DNA of 64,000 nt from Roseibium litorale. GTDB lineage: Bacteria; Pseudomonadota; Alphaproteobacteria; Rhizobiales; Stappiaceae. Shown one piece after another: positions 34,268 to 42,240 of the stretch. Within the stretch, counting starts at the first letter, position 1. The number at the start of each line of letters is the position of its first letter. The stretch covers positions 1 to 64,000 of the forward strand of contig NZ_JACYXI010000013.1 in the NCBI RefSeq assembly GCF_014842915.1, written 5' to 3'. The translations under genes and the position numbers were made by a program. Under the pieces are notes generated by a model. It searched no databases. It was not told the origin of the DNA and saw only the letters and a program-made list of their open reading frames with translations.

Positions 34268-34465
34268 ACCAAAATCCCGTGATTAAATGCGGCTTCTCCT
34301 TAGCTCGCTGAACCGGCAAGGTCAAAGGAAGCAAACGGAACCACACCCTCTTGTGATCTTGCGCGAGATCGGCAGGAGGGATCTTCCCGGCTTGCGGAAC
34401 CCACAAGCCCCGTGGTTCAAGGGGAAGATAACGCAGGAAGCCGCTGCACGAGGAAGGAAGCGAAG

Positions 34466-35299
34466 ATGCCCGAGCTCGATCTGGAAGCCGAATACAACAA
34501 TCGGGAACGGGTTCCGGAGCATCCGGCGATCATCGCTGGATGGGCACAGGACGCAGAGGCGTACCGCAAGGCCCGTCCAGACGCCAAGCTGGACCAGGTC
34601 TATGGCCCTTCCCCGCGCAATATCTACGACTTCTTTCCGGCGGAGCAAGGTAGCCCGGCGCAACGCCTGACCGCTCTCTTCATTCATGGCGGTTACTGGC
34701 AGGCTTTGGACAAGAGCTACTTCTCACACATGGCGCGGGGCTTGAATGCGCGCGGATTTGATGTGGTGGTCGCCAATTACTCGCTTTGCCCCGCCATTTC
34801 TGTCGGCGGCATAACCGGGGAGATGCAAGCCCTCGCAGGTCACATCCACCGGCTCACGGGCCGGAGGCTTGCCGTTTACGGCCATTCTGCCGGCGGACAT
34901 CTGACCGCAGCCCTGATGGCGGCGGACTGGGAGGTGCAGGGGTTGCCCGCCGGTCTCGTCGCGGCCGCCATGCCCATCTCCGGCCTGTTTGATCTGGTGC
35001 CGCTTGTCTCCACAAGTGTCAATGCCGCGCTGGGACTGGATGAGGACAGCGCACGGGCTGCGTCCCCGATTTCGGCTCCAAAGCCCACGAGCGGACGCTA
35101 CATTGCCGTCGTTGGCGGGGCGGAAAGCTCCGAGTATCTGCGCCAGAGCCGCCTTCTTACCAGCCTTTGGCAAGGCCCAGCCTTAAGTGGTGAGCTGGAC
35201 ATTCTGGAAGGCGCGAACCATTTTACTGTCATCCTTCCTCTCGCAGACCCGTCCAGCACGCTGGTTTCCAGCCTGGCCGGGATCGCCAGTGATCACTGA
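34466..35299 (+). CDS. Alpha/beta hydrolase (kynurenine formamidase/esterase-like)
   Basis: A 277-residue serine hydrolase. The oxyanion motif HGGYW is at about 75-79 in FIHGGYWQALDKSYFSH, and the nucleophile elbow GHSAGGHL follows; the His of the triad is probably in GANHFTVILP near the C-terminus. The HGGYW sequence and overall length are typical of the arylformamidase (KynB-like) and hormone-sensitive-lipase branch. No other tryptophan-degradation gene is nearby. The ATG at 34466 has GGAAGGAAG 6-14 bases upstream and is preferred over the upstream start at 34412. pepN follows after 23 bp in the same direction. Confidence 0.83.
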   Translation: MPELDLEAEYNNRERVPEHPAIIAGWAQDAEAYRKARPDAKLDQVYGPSPRNIYDFFPAEQGSPAQRLTALFIHGGYWQALDKSYFSHMARGLNARGFDVVVANYSLCPAISVGGITGEMQALAGHIHRLTGRRLAVYGHSAGGHLTAALMAADWEVQGLPAGLVAAAMPISGLFDLVPLVSTSVNAALGLDEDSARAASPISAPKPTSGRYIAVVGGAESSEYLRQSRLLTSLWQGPALSGELDILEGANHFTVILPLADPSSTLVSSLAGIASDH

Positions 35300-35322
35300 C
35301 CGACACGCAACCGGACCTTTAC

Positions 35323-37968
35323 ATGCGCACCGATACTGCCGCCGCCATTCATCTGGAAGACTACCAGCCTGCGCCCTATCACATCGACACGGTCGATCTG
35401 GACATCCACCTTGACCCGACCGCGACGCAGGTGAAGGCAACCCTCGCCATCCGGCGGAGAGAGGGCGTCGACCCCGGCACCCCGCTCTGGCTGAACGGCG
35501 ACGAGACCGCCTTCACCGGTCTTGCCCTCAACGGCGAGGCTCTGGATGAAAGCGCCTATACCGCCAATGAGCGGGAGCTGGTCCTTCATGCGCCTCCCGC
35601 AGACCCCTTCACGCTGGAAATCCGCACCTGGGTGAATCCGGATGCCAACACCCAGCTGTCCGGCCTCTACCGTTCCTCAGGCAATTATTGCACCCAGTGC
35701 GAGGCTGAGGGCTTCCGTCGGATCACCTATTTCCTGGACCGTCCGGACGTCCTGTCCGTCTACACCACGCGGATCGAGGGCAGGAAAGAAGAAACACCGG
35801 TTCTTCTTGGCAACGGTAACCCGGTGGAAAGCGGCGACATCCCGGGAACCGACCACCATTACGCCATCTGGCATGACCCGCACCCCAAGCCGTCCTATCT
35901 GTTCGCGATGGTGGCGGGAAACCTCGCCCATATCTCCGACAGCTTTGTCACCTCGTCCGGGCGCAAAGTCGATCTGAAGATCTACGTGGAGCCGGGCAAG
36001 GAAGACCGCTGCGGCTGGGCGATGGACAGCCTGAAGCGCTCCATGAAGTGGGACGAAGACGTTTTCGGCTGCGAATACGATCTCGATGTCTTCAACATCG
36101 TCGCCGTTTCGGATTTCAACATGGGCGCGATGGAGAACAAGGGCCTCAACATCTTCAACGACAAGTATGTTCTGGCCGATCCGGAAACCGCGACCGACCA
36201 GGACTATGCCAACATCGAAGCGGTGATCGCGCACGAGTATTTCCACAACTGGACCGGCAACCGCATCACCTGCCGCGACTGGTTCCAGCTGTGCCTGAAG
36301 GAAGGCCTGACCGTGTTCCGCGATCAGGAATTCTCCTCGGACATGCGCTCACGCGCCGTCAAGCGCATTTCCGACGTGCGGCTGCTGCGCGCCCATCAAT
36401 TCCCCGAGGATGCCGGCCCGCTCGCCCATCCGGTGCGCCCGCGCAAGTATACGGAGATCAACAACTTCTATACGGCGACGGTCTATGAAAAAGGCGCCGA
36501 AGTGGTGCGTATGCTCAAGACCCTGCTCGGGGACAGCGGCTTCCGGAAAGGCATGGACCTTTATTTCCAGCGCCATGACGGCGAGGCCACCACGATCGAA
36601 GCCTTTCTGACCTGCTTCTCGGAAGCGGCCTCGACGGATCTCGGCCAATTCGCCCGCTGGTACGAGCAGGCAGGCACGCCCCTGGTGACGGCCAAGGGGC
36701 ATTATGATGCGGCAGCCAATGAGTTCACTCTGGATCTCAGCCAGTCCATCGCGCCCTTGCCCGGCCAGCCGGAAAGCCTCCCTGCGGTTATCCCGATCCG
36801 CTTCGGATTGATCGGTCAAAATGGTGAAGACATCACGGCCAGCCGCATCACGGGGGCGGAGGTCCGCGGAGATGTGCTGCTCCTGACGGAAGCAAAGCAG
36901 AAAGTCACGTTTCACGGCATCGGCCAGCGGCCCGTCCCATCGCTCTTGCGCGGCTTCTCCGCTCCCGTGCGCATGGAAGCTCATCAGAGCCTGGCCGACC
37001 TCACCTTCCTTGCCCGCCATGACAGCGATCCCTTCAACCGCTGGCAGGCCGTGCAGACCCTGGCAACACAGGAACTCATCCGGCTCACCCATGAGGCGCG
37101 GAAGGAAGGCTCGCTGGAAGCCGATGACCGGCTCGTCGAGATCTTCGGCGCCATCCTCGCCGACCGCGACCTTGACCCCGCCTTCCAGGCACTGGCGCTT
37201 GAACTGCCGGGCGAGGCCGATATCGCACGCGAGATTGGCAAGGACGTGGACCCGGACGCCATTCACGCCGCCCGCACCGCGTTCCGCGCCGCCATTGGCG
37301 CAGCGCATCTTGCCGCTTTCCATGCCCTGCTCCCGGAAGCCACTCAGGATGAAGATTTCAATCCGGATGCCGCTTCTGCAGGGAAACGGGCCCTCGCCGC
37401 TCAGGCTCTCGGCTATTTCACAGCCTCCGGCACGAAAGCGGCACCGGAACGGGTCTGGCACGCTTTTCAGCGGGCCAACAACATGAGCGACCGGATTGCG
37501 GCGCTGACTATCCTCGTACACCAGGATCTGCCGAAGGCCGGACAGGCTCTGGCCGATTTCCGCAGCCGGCATTCCTGCAATTCTCTTGCCATGGACAAAT
37601 GGTTCACCGTTCAGGCAACCGCTCCGGCGCAGGACGGTCTGGAACGGGTGAAAGCGCTGACCGCGCATCCGCTGTTCGACATGACAAACCCCAACCGGAT
37701 GCGCTCGCTCATCCAGGCTTTCGCGACCGGCAATCATGTCCAGTTTGCCCGCAAGGATGGTGAGGGATTCGCGTTCGTTGCCGACTGCGTGATGGCGATT
37801 GACCCAAGAAACCCGCAAGTGGCGGCAAGACTGCTCACTTGCTTCAGATCTTGGCGCTCTCTTGAGAGCGAAAGAAGCAAGCATGCAGAAAAGGCACTAT
37901 TACGTATTTCTGCCATGGAAAAACTGTCCCGTGACTGCCGGGACATTGTCGATCGCTGCTTACAATAA
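35323..37968 (+). CDS. pepN: Aminopeptidase N (M1 family)
   Basis: An 881-residue zinc aminopeptidase that removes N-terminal residues from peptides in the cytoplasm. The substrate-anchoring GAMEN motif is at 268-272. The zinc site is H304-E-x-x-H308 with the third ligand E327 (HEYFHNWTG, LKEGLTVF), and the transition-state Tyr is in NNFYTATVYEKGAEVVRML. Length and C-terminal helical domain match gammaproteobacterial PepN. A perfect terminator follows. The peptide ABC transporter upstream (24-30 kb) would supply substrates, but nothing else links the two. Confidence 0.96.
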   Translation: MRTDTAAAIHLEDYQPAPYHIDTVDLDIHLDPTATQVKATLAIRRREGVDPGTPLWLNGDETAFTGLALNGEALDESAYTANERELVLHAPPADPFTLEIRTWVNPDANTQLSGLYRSSGNYCTQCEAEGFRRITYFLDRPDVLSVYTTRIEGRKEETPVLLGNGNPVESGDIPGTDHHYAIWHDPHPKPSYLFAMVAGNLAHISDSFVTSSGRKVDLKIYVEPGKEDRCGWAMDSLKRSMKWDEDVFGCEYDLDVFNIVAVSDFNMGAMENKGLNIFNDKYVLADPETATDQDYANIEAVIAHEYFHNWTGNRITCRDWFQLCLKEGLTVFRDQEFSSDMRSRAVKRISDVRLLRAHQFPEDAGPLAHPVRPRKYTEINNFYTATVYEKGAEVVRMLKTLLGDSGFRKGMDLYFQRHDGEATTIEAFLTCFSEAASTDLGQFARWYEQAGTPLVTAKGHYDAAANEFTLDLSQSIAPLPGQPESLPAVIPIRFGLIGQNGEDITASRITGAEVRGDVLLLTEAKQKVTFHGIGQRPVPSLLRGFSAPVRMEAHQSLADLTFLARHDSDPFNRWQAVQTLATQELIRLTHEARKEGSLEADDRLVEIFGAILADRDLDPAFQALALELPGEADIAREIGKDVDPDAIHAARTAFRAAIGAAHLAAFHALLPEATQDEDFNPDAASAGKRALAAQALGYFTASGTKAAPERVWHAFQRANNMSDRIAALTILVHQDLPKAGQALADFRSRHSCNSLAMDKWFTVQATAPAQDGLERVKALTAHPLFDMTNPNRMRSLIQAFATGNHVQFARKDGEGFAFVADCVMAIDPRNPQVAARLLTCFRSWRSLESERSKHAEKALLRISAMEKLSRDCRDIVDRCLQ

Positions 37969-37986
37969 AGCATGCAATTGAACCTG

Positions 37987-38036
37987 TTAACGCCGGGAGC
38001 GGATTCACCTTCCGGCGTTAACCATTTTGTTCTTTT
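37987..38036 (+). terminator. Rho-independent terminator of pepN
   Basis: A perfect 10-bp stem, TTAACGCCGG (37987-37996) with CCGGCGTTAA (38012-38021), around a 15-base loop, followed by a T-rich stretch (TTTTGTTCTTTT). It begins 18 bases after the stop codon. Confidence 0.92.
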
Positions 38037-38133
38037 GAGGCCTTTACAAATACCCGACCTTGGATTCAAATGAAGGTGATTCGGCGGACAGAACGCCCGC
38101 CTCAAGTACACCTAAAAGTCGGGAAAGTAACCG

Positions 38134-40497
38134 ATGGCGCGGGCATCTGCCGGCAGCGCGTCCTTGCGACGCTTTGCCCGAATTCCAGGATCGAAGTCAG
38201 GCAAATCCCTCTCAGGCCACCTTCGCCTGCTGGCGCAGCCAACCTATTCGCGCCTGCTGAGATCCGAGCCGCTGATGCGGCGGATCATTCCTGCTCTCAG
38301 CCTTTTCTTCATCGCCGCGCTCGCCGCCTACCGCGTGCTTGAGCTCAGCTATGACCATCAGGATGTCGAGCAGCAGGCCCGCAACGAAATCACCTTGACC
38401 GCAACGGTTCTTGCCTCCCGCCTCAGCGGAGAAGAAGCCAACCTGCCGGAAGAGGGCTACCGCACGGCCCTGCAGCGGGTTCTGGCGGACAACCTGCCCG
38501 CTGGGGCGACCAGCAATGGCCGCGTGATCCTTCTGGCCGACAAGGACGGCATGGTCGTCGCCAGCGCCCCGCTGCGCCCCACCCTGGAAGGCATGCCGAT
38601 CAATGTGATCCTCGGCCCGTCCCAGCCTCTGACCATCTTTGGCGCCCGCGCCGGTGTCCTGCCCCTGTCCGTCGAACTGGACAGCATTGGCAGCAAGGAA
38701 GACGTCTATGCCACCGTCCATCATCTGGACGGCCCGCTGGGCATGGTCGCCGTGCTGCAGCCGGAAGCCGATATCTTCGGCAACTGGCGCACGGATGTCT
38801 CCGCCAACGTCACGCTTTTCGTCGGCACCGCCTCGGTCATGCTGGTGCTGATCTACGCCTTCTTCGCCCAGGCCACCCGCGCCGAGCAGGCAGACGAGAT
38901 GTATGCGGCCACCCGCGGACGGATCGATGCCGCCCTCACCCATGGCCGCTGCGGGTTGTTCGACTGGGATCTGGCCCGTGGCCGGATGTTCTGGTCCTCC
39001 TCGCTCTACGAGCTTCTGGGCCGTACGCCCCAGGACGACATCCTGTCCTTCTCCGAGGTGACCGAGATCACCCATCCGGAGGATGTGGACCTCTTTCAGC
39101 TTGCCGAAGATCTGCTGACCACCGGCGAGAAGACCGTCGACAAGACCTTCCGCATGCGCCATTCGGATGGCAATTGGGTCTGGCTGCGCGCCCGTGGAGA
39201 AATCCAGCTGGAGCCGGGCCGCTCCGAACCGCACCTGATCGGCATCTGCATCGATGTGACCGAGCAGCATGAGCTGGCCGAGCAAAGCCGCACCGCAGAC
39301 CTGCGCCTGCGCGATGCCATCGAGACGATTTCCGAGGCTTTCGTTCTCTGGAATGCGCGCAACGAACTGGTCATCTGCAATTCAAACTACCAGGCCCTGC
39401 ACAACCTGCCGGGCCGCGTCATCAAGCCGGGCACGCCCTATCAGGATGTCATGGCAGCAGCCTCCAACTCGCAGATCACCTCCCGCCCGGTGAAGATCAG
39501 CGGCGGTGGCGCGAACGATGCCTATGAAGCCCAGCTGGAAGATGGCCGCTGGCTGCAGATTTCCGAGCGCCGGACCAAGGACGGCGGCTTCGTGTCCGTC
39601 GGCACCGACATCACCGCGCTGAAGCAGCACGAAGAAAAGCTGATGGACAGCGAAAAGCGGCTGCGCCAGACCATTTCCGATCTGCGCAAGTCCCGCCAGA
39701 CGCTGGAAATGCAGGCTCAGCAGCTGGTGGAACTGGCCGAGAAATACAGCCAGGAAAAGACCAAGGCGGAAGAAGCCAATACCGCAAAGTCCGAATTCCT
39801 TGCCAACATCTCCCACGAGCTGCGCACGCCCCTGAACGCGATCATCGGCTTCTCCGATATCATGACCCAGGAAATGTTCGGCCCGGTCGGCACAGACCGC
39901 TACGCCGAATACTGCAAGGACATCCATTCCTCCGGCACCTATCTGCTCAACGTCATCAACGACATTCTCGACATGTCGAAGATCGAGGCTGGCCGCCTGA
40001 CCATCGAGACGGAAACCGTCGACGCGGGCGAGGCTGCCCGTGACGCGAGCCGGATCATCTCGGCGGCAGCTGCGGAAAAGCGCATCTCCGTGCTGTGCGA
40101 CGTGGAGCCGGAAGATCTGCCGGTCCTGGCAGACCGCCGCGCCCTCAAGCAGGTTCTCCTGAACCTTCTCGCCAATGCCGTGAAGTTCACGCCCGATGGC
40201 GGCGAAGTCCGGCTCAAGGCCCGCCCGGAAGAGGACATGGTCCGCTTCGACATCACCGATACCGGCATCGGTATTGCCGCCGCAGACATCGAGCGCCTGG
40301 CAAAGCCCTTCATTCAGGTCGAGAACCAGTTCACCAAGAGCCACAAGGGCTCCGGCCTTGGCCTTGCCATCGCCCGCTCCCTGGTGGAACTGCATGGCAG
40401 CAAACTCACCATCAGCTCGGAAGTCGGCCAGGGCACAACTGTCAGCTTCCTGTTGCCCAAGGGCAAGAACACTGAAGAGGCGTCACAGGACGCCTGA
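38134..40497 (+). CDS. Membrane PAS-domain sensor histidine kinase
   Basis: A 787-residue hybrid of sensor and kinase. Membrane segments lie near 48-68 (RRIIPALSLFFIAALAAY) and 228-248 (VTLFVGTASVMLVLIYAFF), enclosing a periplasmic domain of about 160 residues. A PAS_3-type domain (about 262-375, CGLFDWDLARGRMFWSSSLY), a second diverged PAS (about 385-500), a coiled coil (about 505-555) and a HisKA/HATPase core follow. The phospho-acceptor is in ISHELRTPLNAIIGF, and the ATP boxes NLLANAVKFTPDGG, DTGIGIA and GSGLGLAIARSLVE are intact. There is no receiver domain and no adjacent response regulator, so it is an orphan kinase. It resembles alphaproteobacterial PleC/DivJ-type kinases in the core only. 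Confidence 0.9.
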   Translation: MARASAGSASLRRFARIPGSKSGKSLSGHLRLLAQPTYSRLLRSEPLMRRIIPALSLFFIAALAAYRVLELSYDHQDVEQQARNEITLTATVLASRLSGEEANLPEEGYRTALQRVLADNLPAGATSNGRVILLADKDGMVVASAPLRPTLEGMPINVILGPSQPLTIFGARAGVLPLSVELDSIGSKEDVYATVHHLDGPLGMVAVLQPEADIFGNWRTDVSANVTLFVGTASVMLVLIYAFFAQATRAEQADEMYAATRGRIDAALTHGRCGLFDWDLARGRMFWSSSLYELLGRTPQDDILSFSEVTEITHPEDVDLFQLAEDLLTTGEKTVDKTFRMRHSDGNWVWLRARGEIQLEPGRSEPHLIGICIDVTEQHELAEQSRTADLRLRDAIETISEAFVLWNARNELVICNSNYQALHNLPGRVIKPGTPYQDVMAAASNSQITSRPVKISGGGANDAYEAQLEDGRWLQISERRTKDGGFVSVGTDITALKQHEEKLMDSEKRLRQTISDLRKSRQTLEMQAQQLVELAEKYSQEKTKAEEANTAKSEFLANISHELRTPLNAIIGFSDIMTQEMFGPVGTDRYAEYCKDIHSSGTYLLNVINDILDMSKIEAGRLTIETETVDAGEAARDASRIISAAAAEKRISVLCDVEPEDLPVLADRRALKQVLLNLLANAVKFTPDGGEVRLKARPEEDMVRFDITDTGIGIAAADIERLAKPFIQVENQFTKSHKGSGLGLAIARSLVELHGSKLTISSEVGQGTTVSFLLPKGKNTEEASQDA

Positions 40498-40662
40498 GCG
40501 CCCCCCCCTCTGCAGCATCGCTGCAAACCCAACCGCCTGAAACGGCGCTGCGGGCCAGGTGGTCAGGTCCTGGAGATTGGACTATCTGAGGCCGGTATCA
40601 GCCCTCAACCCACCAGCGCAGATGACGAGCGTGCCCAGGCCATTGAACCTCCGTGGACCCCG

Positions 40663-41127
40663 ATGAACGGACTGCTGCTCTACAACAAGCTCCGCCCCTG
40701 GATTCTCGCCGTTCTCGCGATACTGGCGGTCTATACGATCGGAATGGGCGGCTATGAGCGCTACTACGCCTCCAAACTGGCAACTGAGGGGAAAATCGCA
40801 CCGGGAACGCTGACTGCAAAGCGGGTCATCAAGGAACGCAACTCCGTCAGCTATGAAGTCAGCTTTCAGTTCACCGCCCCTTACAAGGACGGAGCCGCGC
40901 GCTTTTTCAACAGCCAGCTGGTCTCAATCGAAGTCTATGAAAGCCACGAGGCCGGTGAAAGGGTTCCGGTCCGTTTTCTACCCTCCGATCCACGCTGGGC
41001 AGAGGCCTTTCCCGGAGCCTATTGGGACAGATCCCTAAATCGCTTCGGCATCGGAATTTTCTGCATCGCCATCCTGATCGTCTCCATCCTGGTCGAACGC
41101 TTGCGCAACAGGCGGGCAAAGAGTTGA
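40663..41127 (+). CDS. DUF3592-like membrane protein
   Basis: A 154-residue protein with an N-terminal membrane segment (WILAVLAILAVYTIGMGGY, about 13-31) and a C-terminal one (RFGIGIFCIAILIVSILVE, about 124-142). They flank an extracytoplasmic beta-rich domain with the DUF3592 pattern: GTLTAKRVIKERNSVSYEVS, then ERVPVRFLPSDPRWA. The function of the family is unknown. Start at 40663. No operon partner is evident. Confidence 0.75.
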   Translation: MNGLLLYNKLRPWILAVLAILAVYTIGMGGYERYYASKLATEGKIAPGTLTAKRVIKERNSVSYEVSFQFTAPYKDGAARFFNSQLVSIEVYESHEAGERVPVRFLPSDPRWAEAFPGAYWDRSLNRFGIGIFCIAILIVSILVERLRNRRAKS

Positions 41128-41310
41128 TATCCAGGACGCCGAAACGCCTCTATTCACGCACATAGGCCCCATGGCTTTCTGCCTTGCCAGCTTCAAAGCG
41201 GCACCTCTGCTCTTGTCCTGAACAGCAGAGGCAGCGTCTTTCTCAGGCAGCCCAAGGATCAGCCGTTCCAGCCTCACCAGTTCAGGTCTTTGACTGGACG
41301 CCCTCACTCA

Positions 41311-41826
41311 TCAGGCAGCGCCGTCCAGCGCCTCGGTCTTTCCGATTTGGTCCAGCCGCTTTTGCAGCGAAAGCTTGTCGATGCTGCCGAGCGGCAGGTT
41401 CACGAAGATCGAAATACGGGCACTCAGCATACGGAAGGCTTCCGCAAAGGCGAGCCTCCGTTCAGCTTCGGAGCCTTCTGCGGCGGCAGGATCAGGCACA
41501 CCCCAATGCGCTGTCATCGGCTGTCCCGGCCAGACCGGGCAAGCCTCTCCCGCAGCATCGTCACAAACCGTGAAGACGAAATCGAGCGCAGGAGCGCCCG
41601 GCTCTGCAAATTCCTCCCAGCTTTTCGAGCGGGCAAAATCCGTCTTGAAATTGGATCTCTCCAGAAGCGCCAGCGTGTGAGGGTGAACCACGCCCTTGGG
41701 GTGGGAACCGGCAGAGAATGCCTTGAAGCGCCCTTGCCCCAGCCTGTTCATCAGTGCCTCGGCAATGATCGAACGGGCAGAGTTGCCGGTACACAGGAAG
41801 AGAACGTTATAAACTCGATTGGTCAT
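41311..41826 (-). CDS. arsC: Arsenate reductase, low-molecular-weight phosphatase type (thioredoxin-coupled ArsC)
   Basis: A 171-residue cytoplasmic enzyme that reduces arsenate to arsenite. The P-loop LCTGNSARS with nucleophile Cys12 starts at residue 11 and matches the LMW-PTP/ArsC family; FVFTVCDDAAGEACPVWPG carries the two further Cys and ends in the WPGQPMTAHWGVPDP loop typical of ArsC. The start at 41826 overlaps the arsR end by 20 bases, so the two are co-translated. No arsenite efflux gene (arsB or acr3) is adjacent, which is unusual; efflux must be elsewhere or the operon is reduced. Confidence 0.9.
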   Translation of the reverse strand: MTNRVYNVLFLCTGNSARSIIAEALMNRLGQGRFKAFSAGSHPKGVVHPHTLALLERSNFKTDFARSKSWEEFAEPGAPALDFVFTVCDDAAGEACPVWPGQPMTAHWGVPDPAAAEGSEAERRLAFAEAFRMLSARISIFVNLPLGSIDKLSLQKRLDQIGKTEALDGAA

Positions 41827-42169
41827 CTGCTTTCTCCAGACAGTCGCACACCAGCACATCCAGTAGTGGTGCGCATAATTCGCGTTCTCCCCCGCAGCAG
41901 TCTTCCATCAGGAATGACAGCAAGCCGCGGAGACCTGCCATATCGGCGTAGTAACGGATGGATCGTCCGAAACGCTCGCTCCTGATCAAGGCCGACCGCT
42001 GAAGAATGTTCAGGTTGGTCGACATGGTGTTTTGCCGGACGCCAAGCGCCCCGGCGATCTCACCTGCCCCCATGCCTTCAGGACCTGCCTGTAACAGCAG
42101 ACGCAGAACCTCCAGACGGGTCCTTTGACTCAGAGCGGAAAACACAGAAACGGCTTCTTCAATATCCAT
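41807..42169 (-). CDS. arsR: ArsR-family metalloregulatory repressor
   Basis: A 120-residue winged-helix repressor. The HTH is at about 36-60 (AGEIAGALGVRQNTMSTNLN). The C-terminal Cys set Cys91-Cys92 and Cys99, plus Cys108 and Cys110, resembles the CC-x5-C arsenite-binding site known in ArsR of Acidithiobacillus type rather than the E. coli CVC site in the recognition helix. Arsenite binding would release it from DNA and induce arsC. Palindromic sequences just before its ATG are candidate operators. Overlaps arsC by 20 bases. Confidence 0.9.
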   Translation of the reverse strand: MDIEEAVSVFSALSQRTRLEVLRLLLQAGPEGMGAGEIAGALGVRQNTMSTNLNILQRSALIRSERFGRSIRYYADMAGLRGLLSFLMEDCCGGERELCAPLLDVLVCDCLEKADDQSSL

Positions 42170-42173
42170 AATT

Positions 42174-42198
42174 CTAGATTACTAGATATTTCGAAATA
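42174..42198. promoter_or_regulatory. Palindromic operator candidates of the arsR-arsC operon
   Basis: CTAGATTACTAG at 42174-42185 is a CTAG-N4-CTAG dyad, directly followed by a perfect 12-bp palindrome TATTTCGAAATA at 42187-42198. They lie 5-29 bases upstream of the arsR ATG in an AT-rich stretch, the right place for an autorepressor. Confidence 0.55.
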
Positions 42199-42240
42199 AA
42201 CAAGCTCATTTTCCCGGCATCCTGGCGCATCCGGCGCGGC

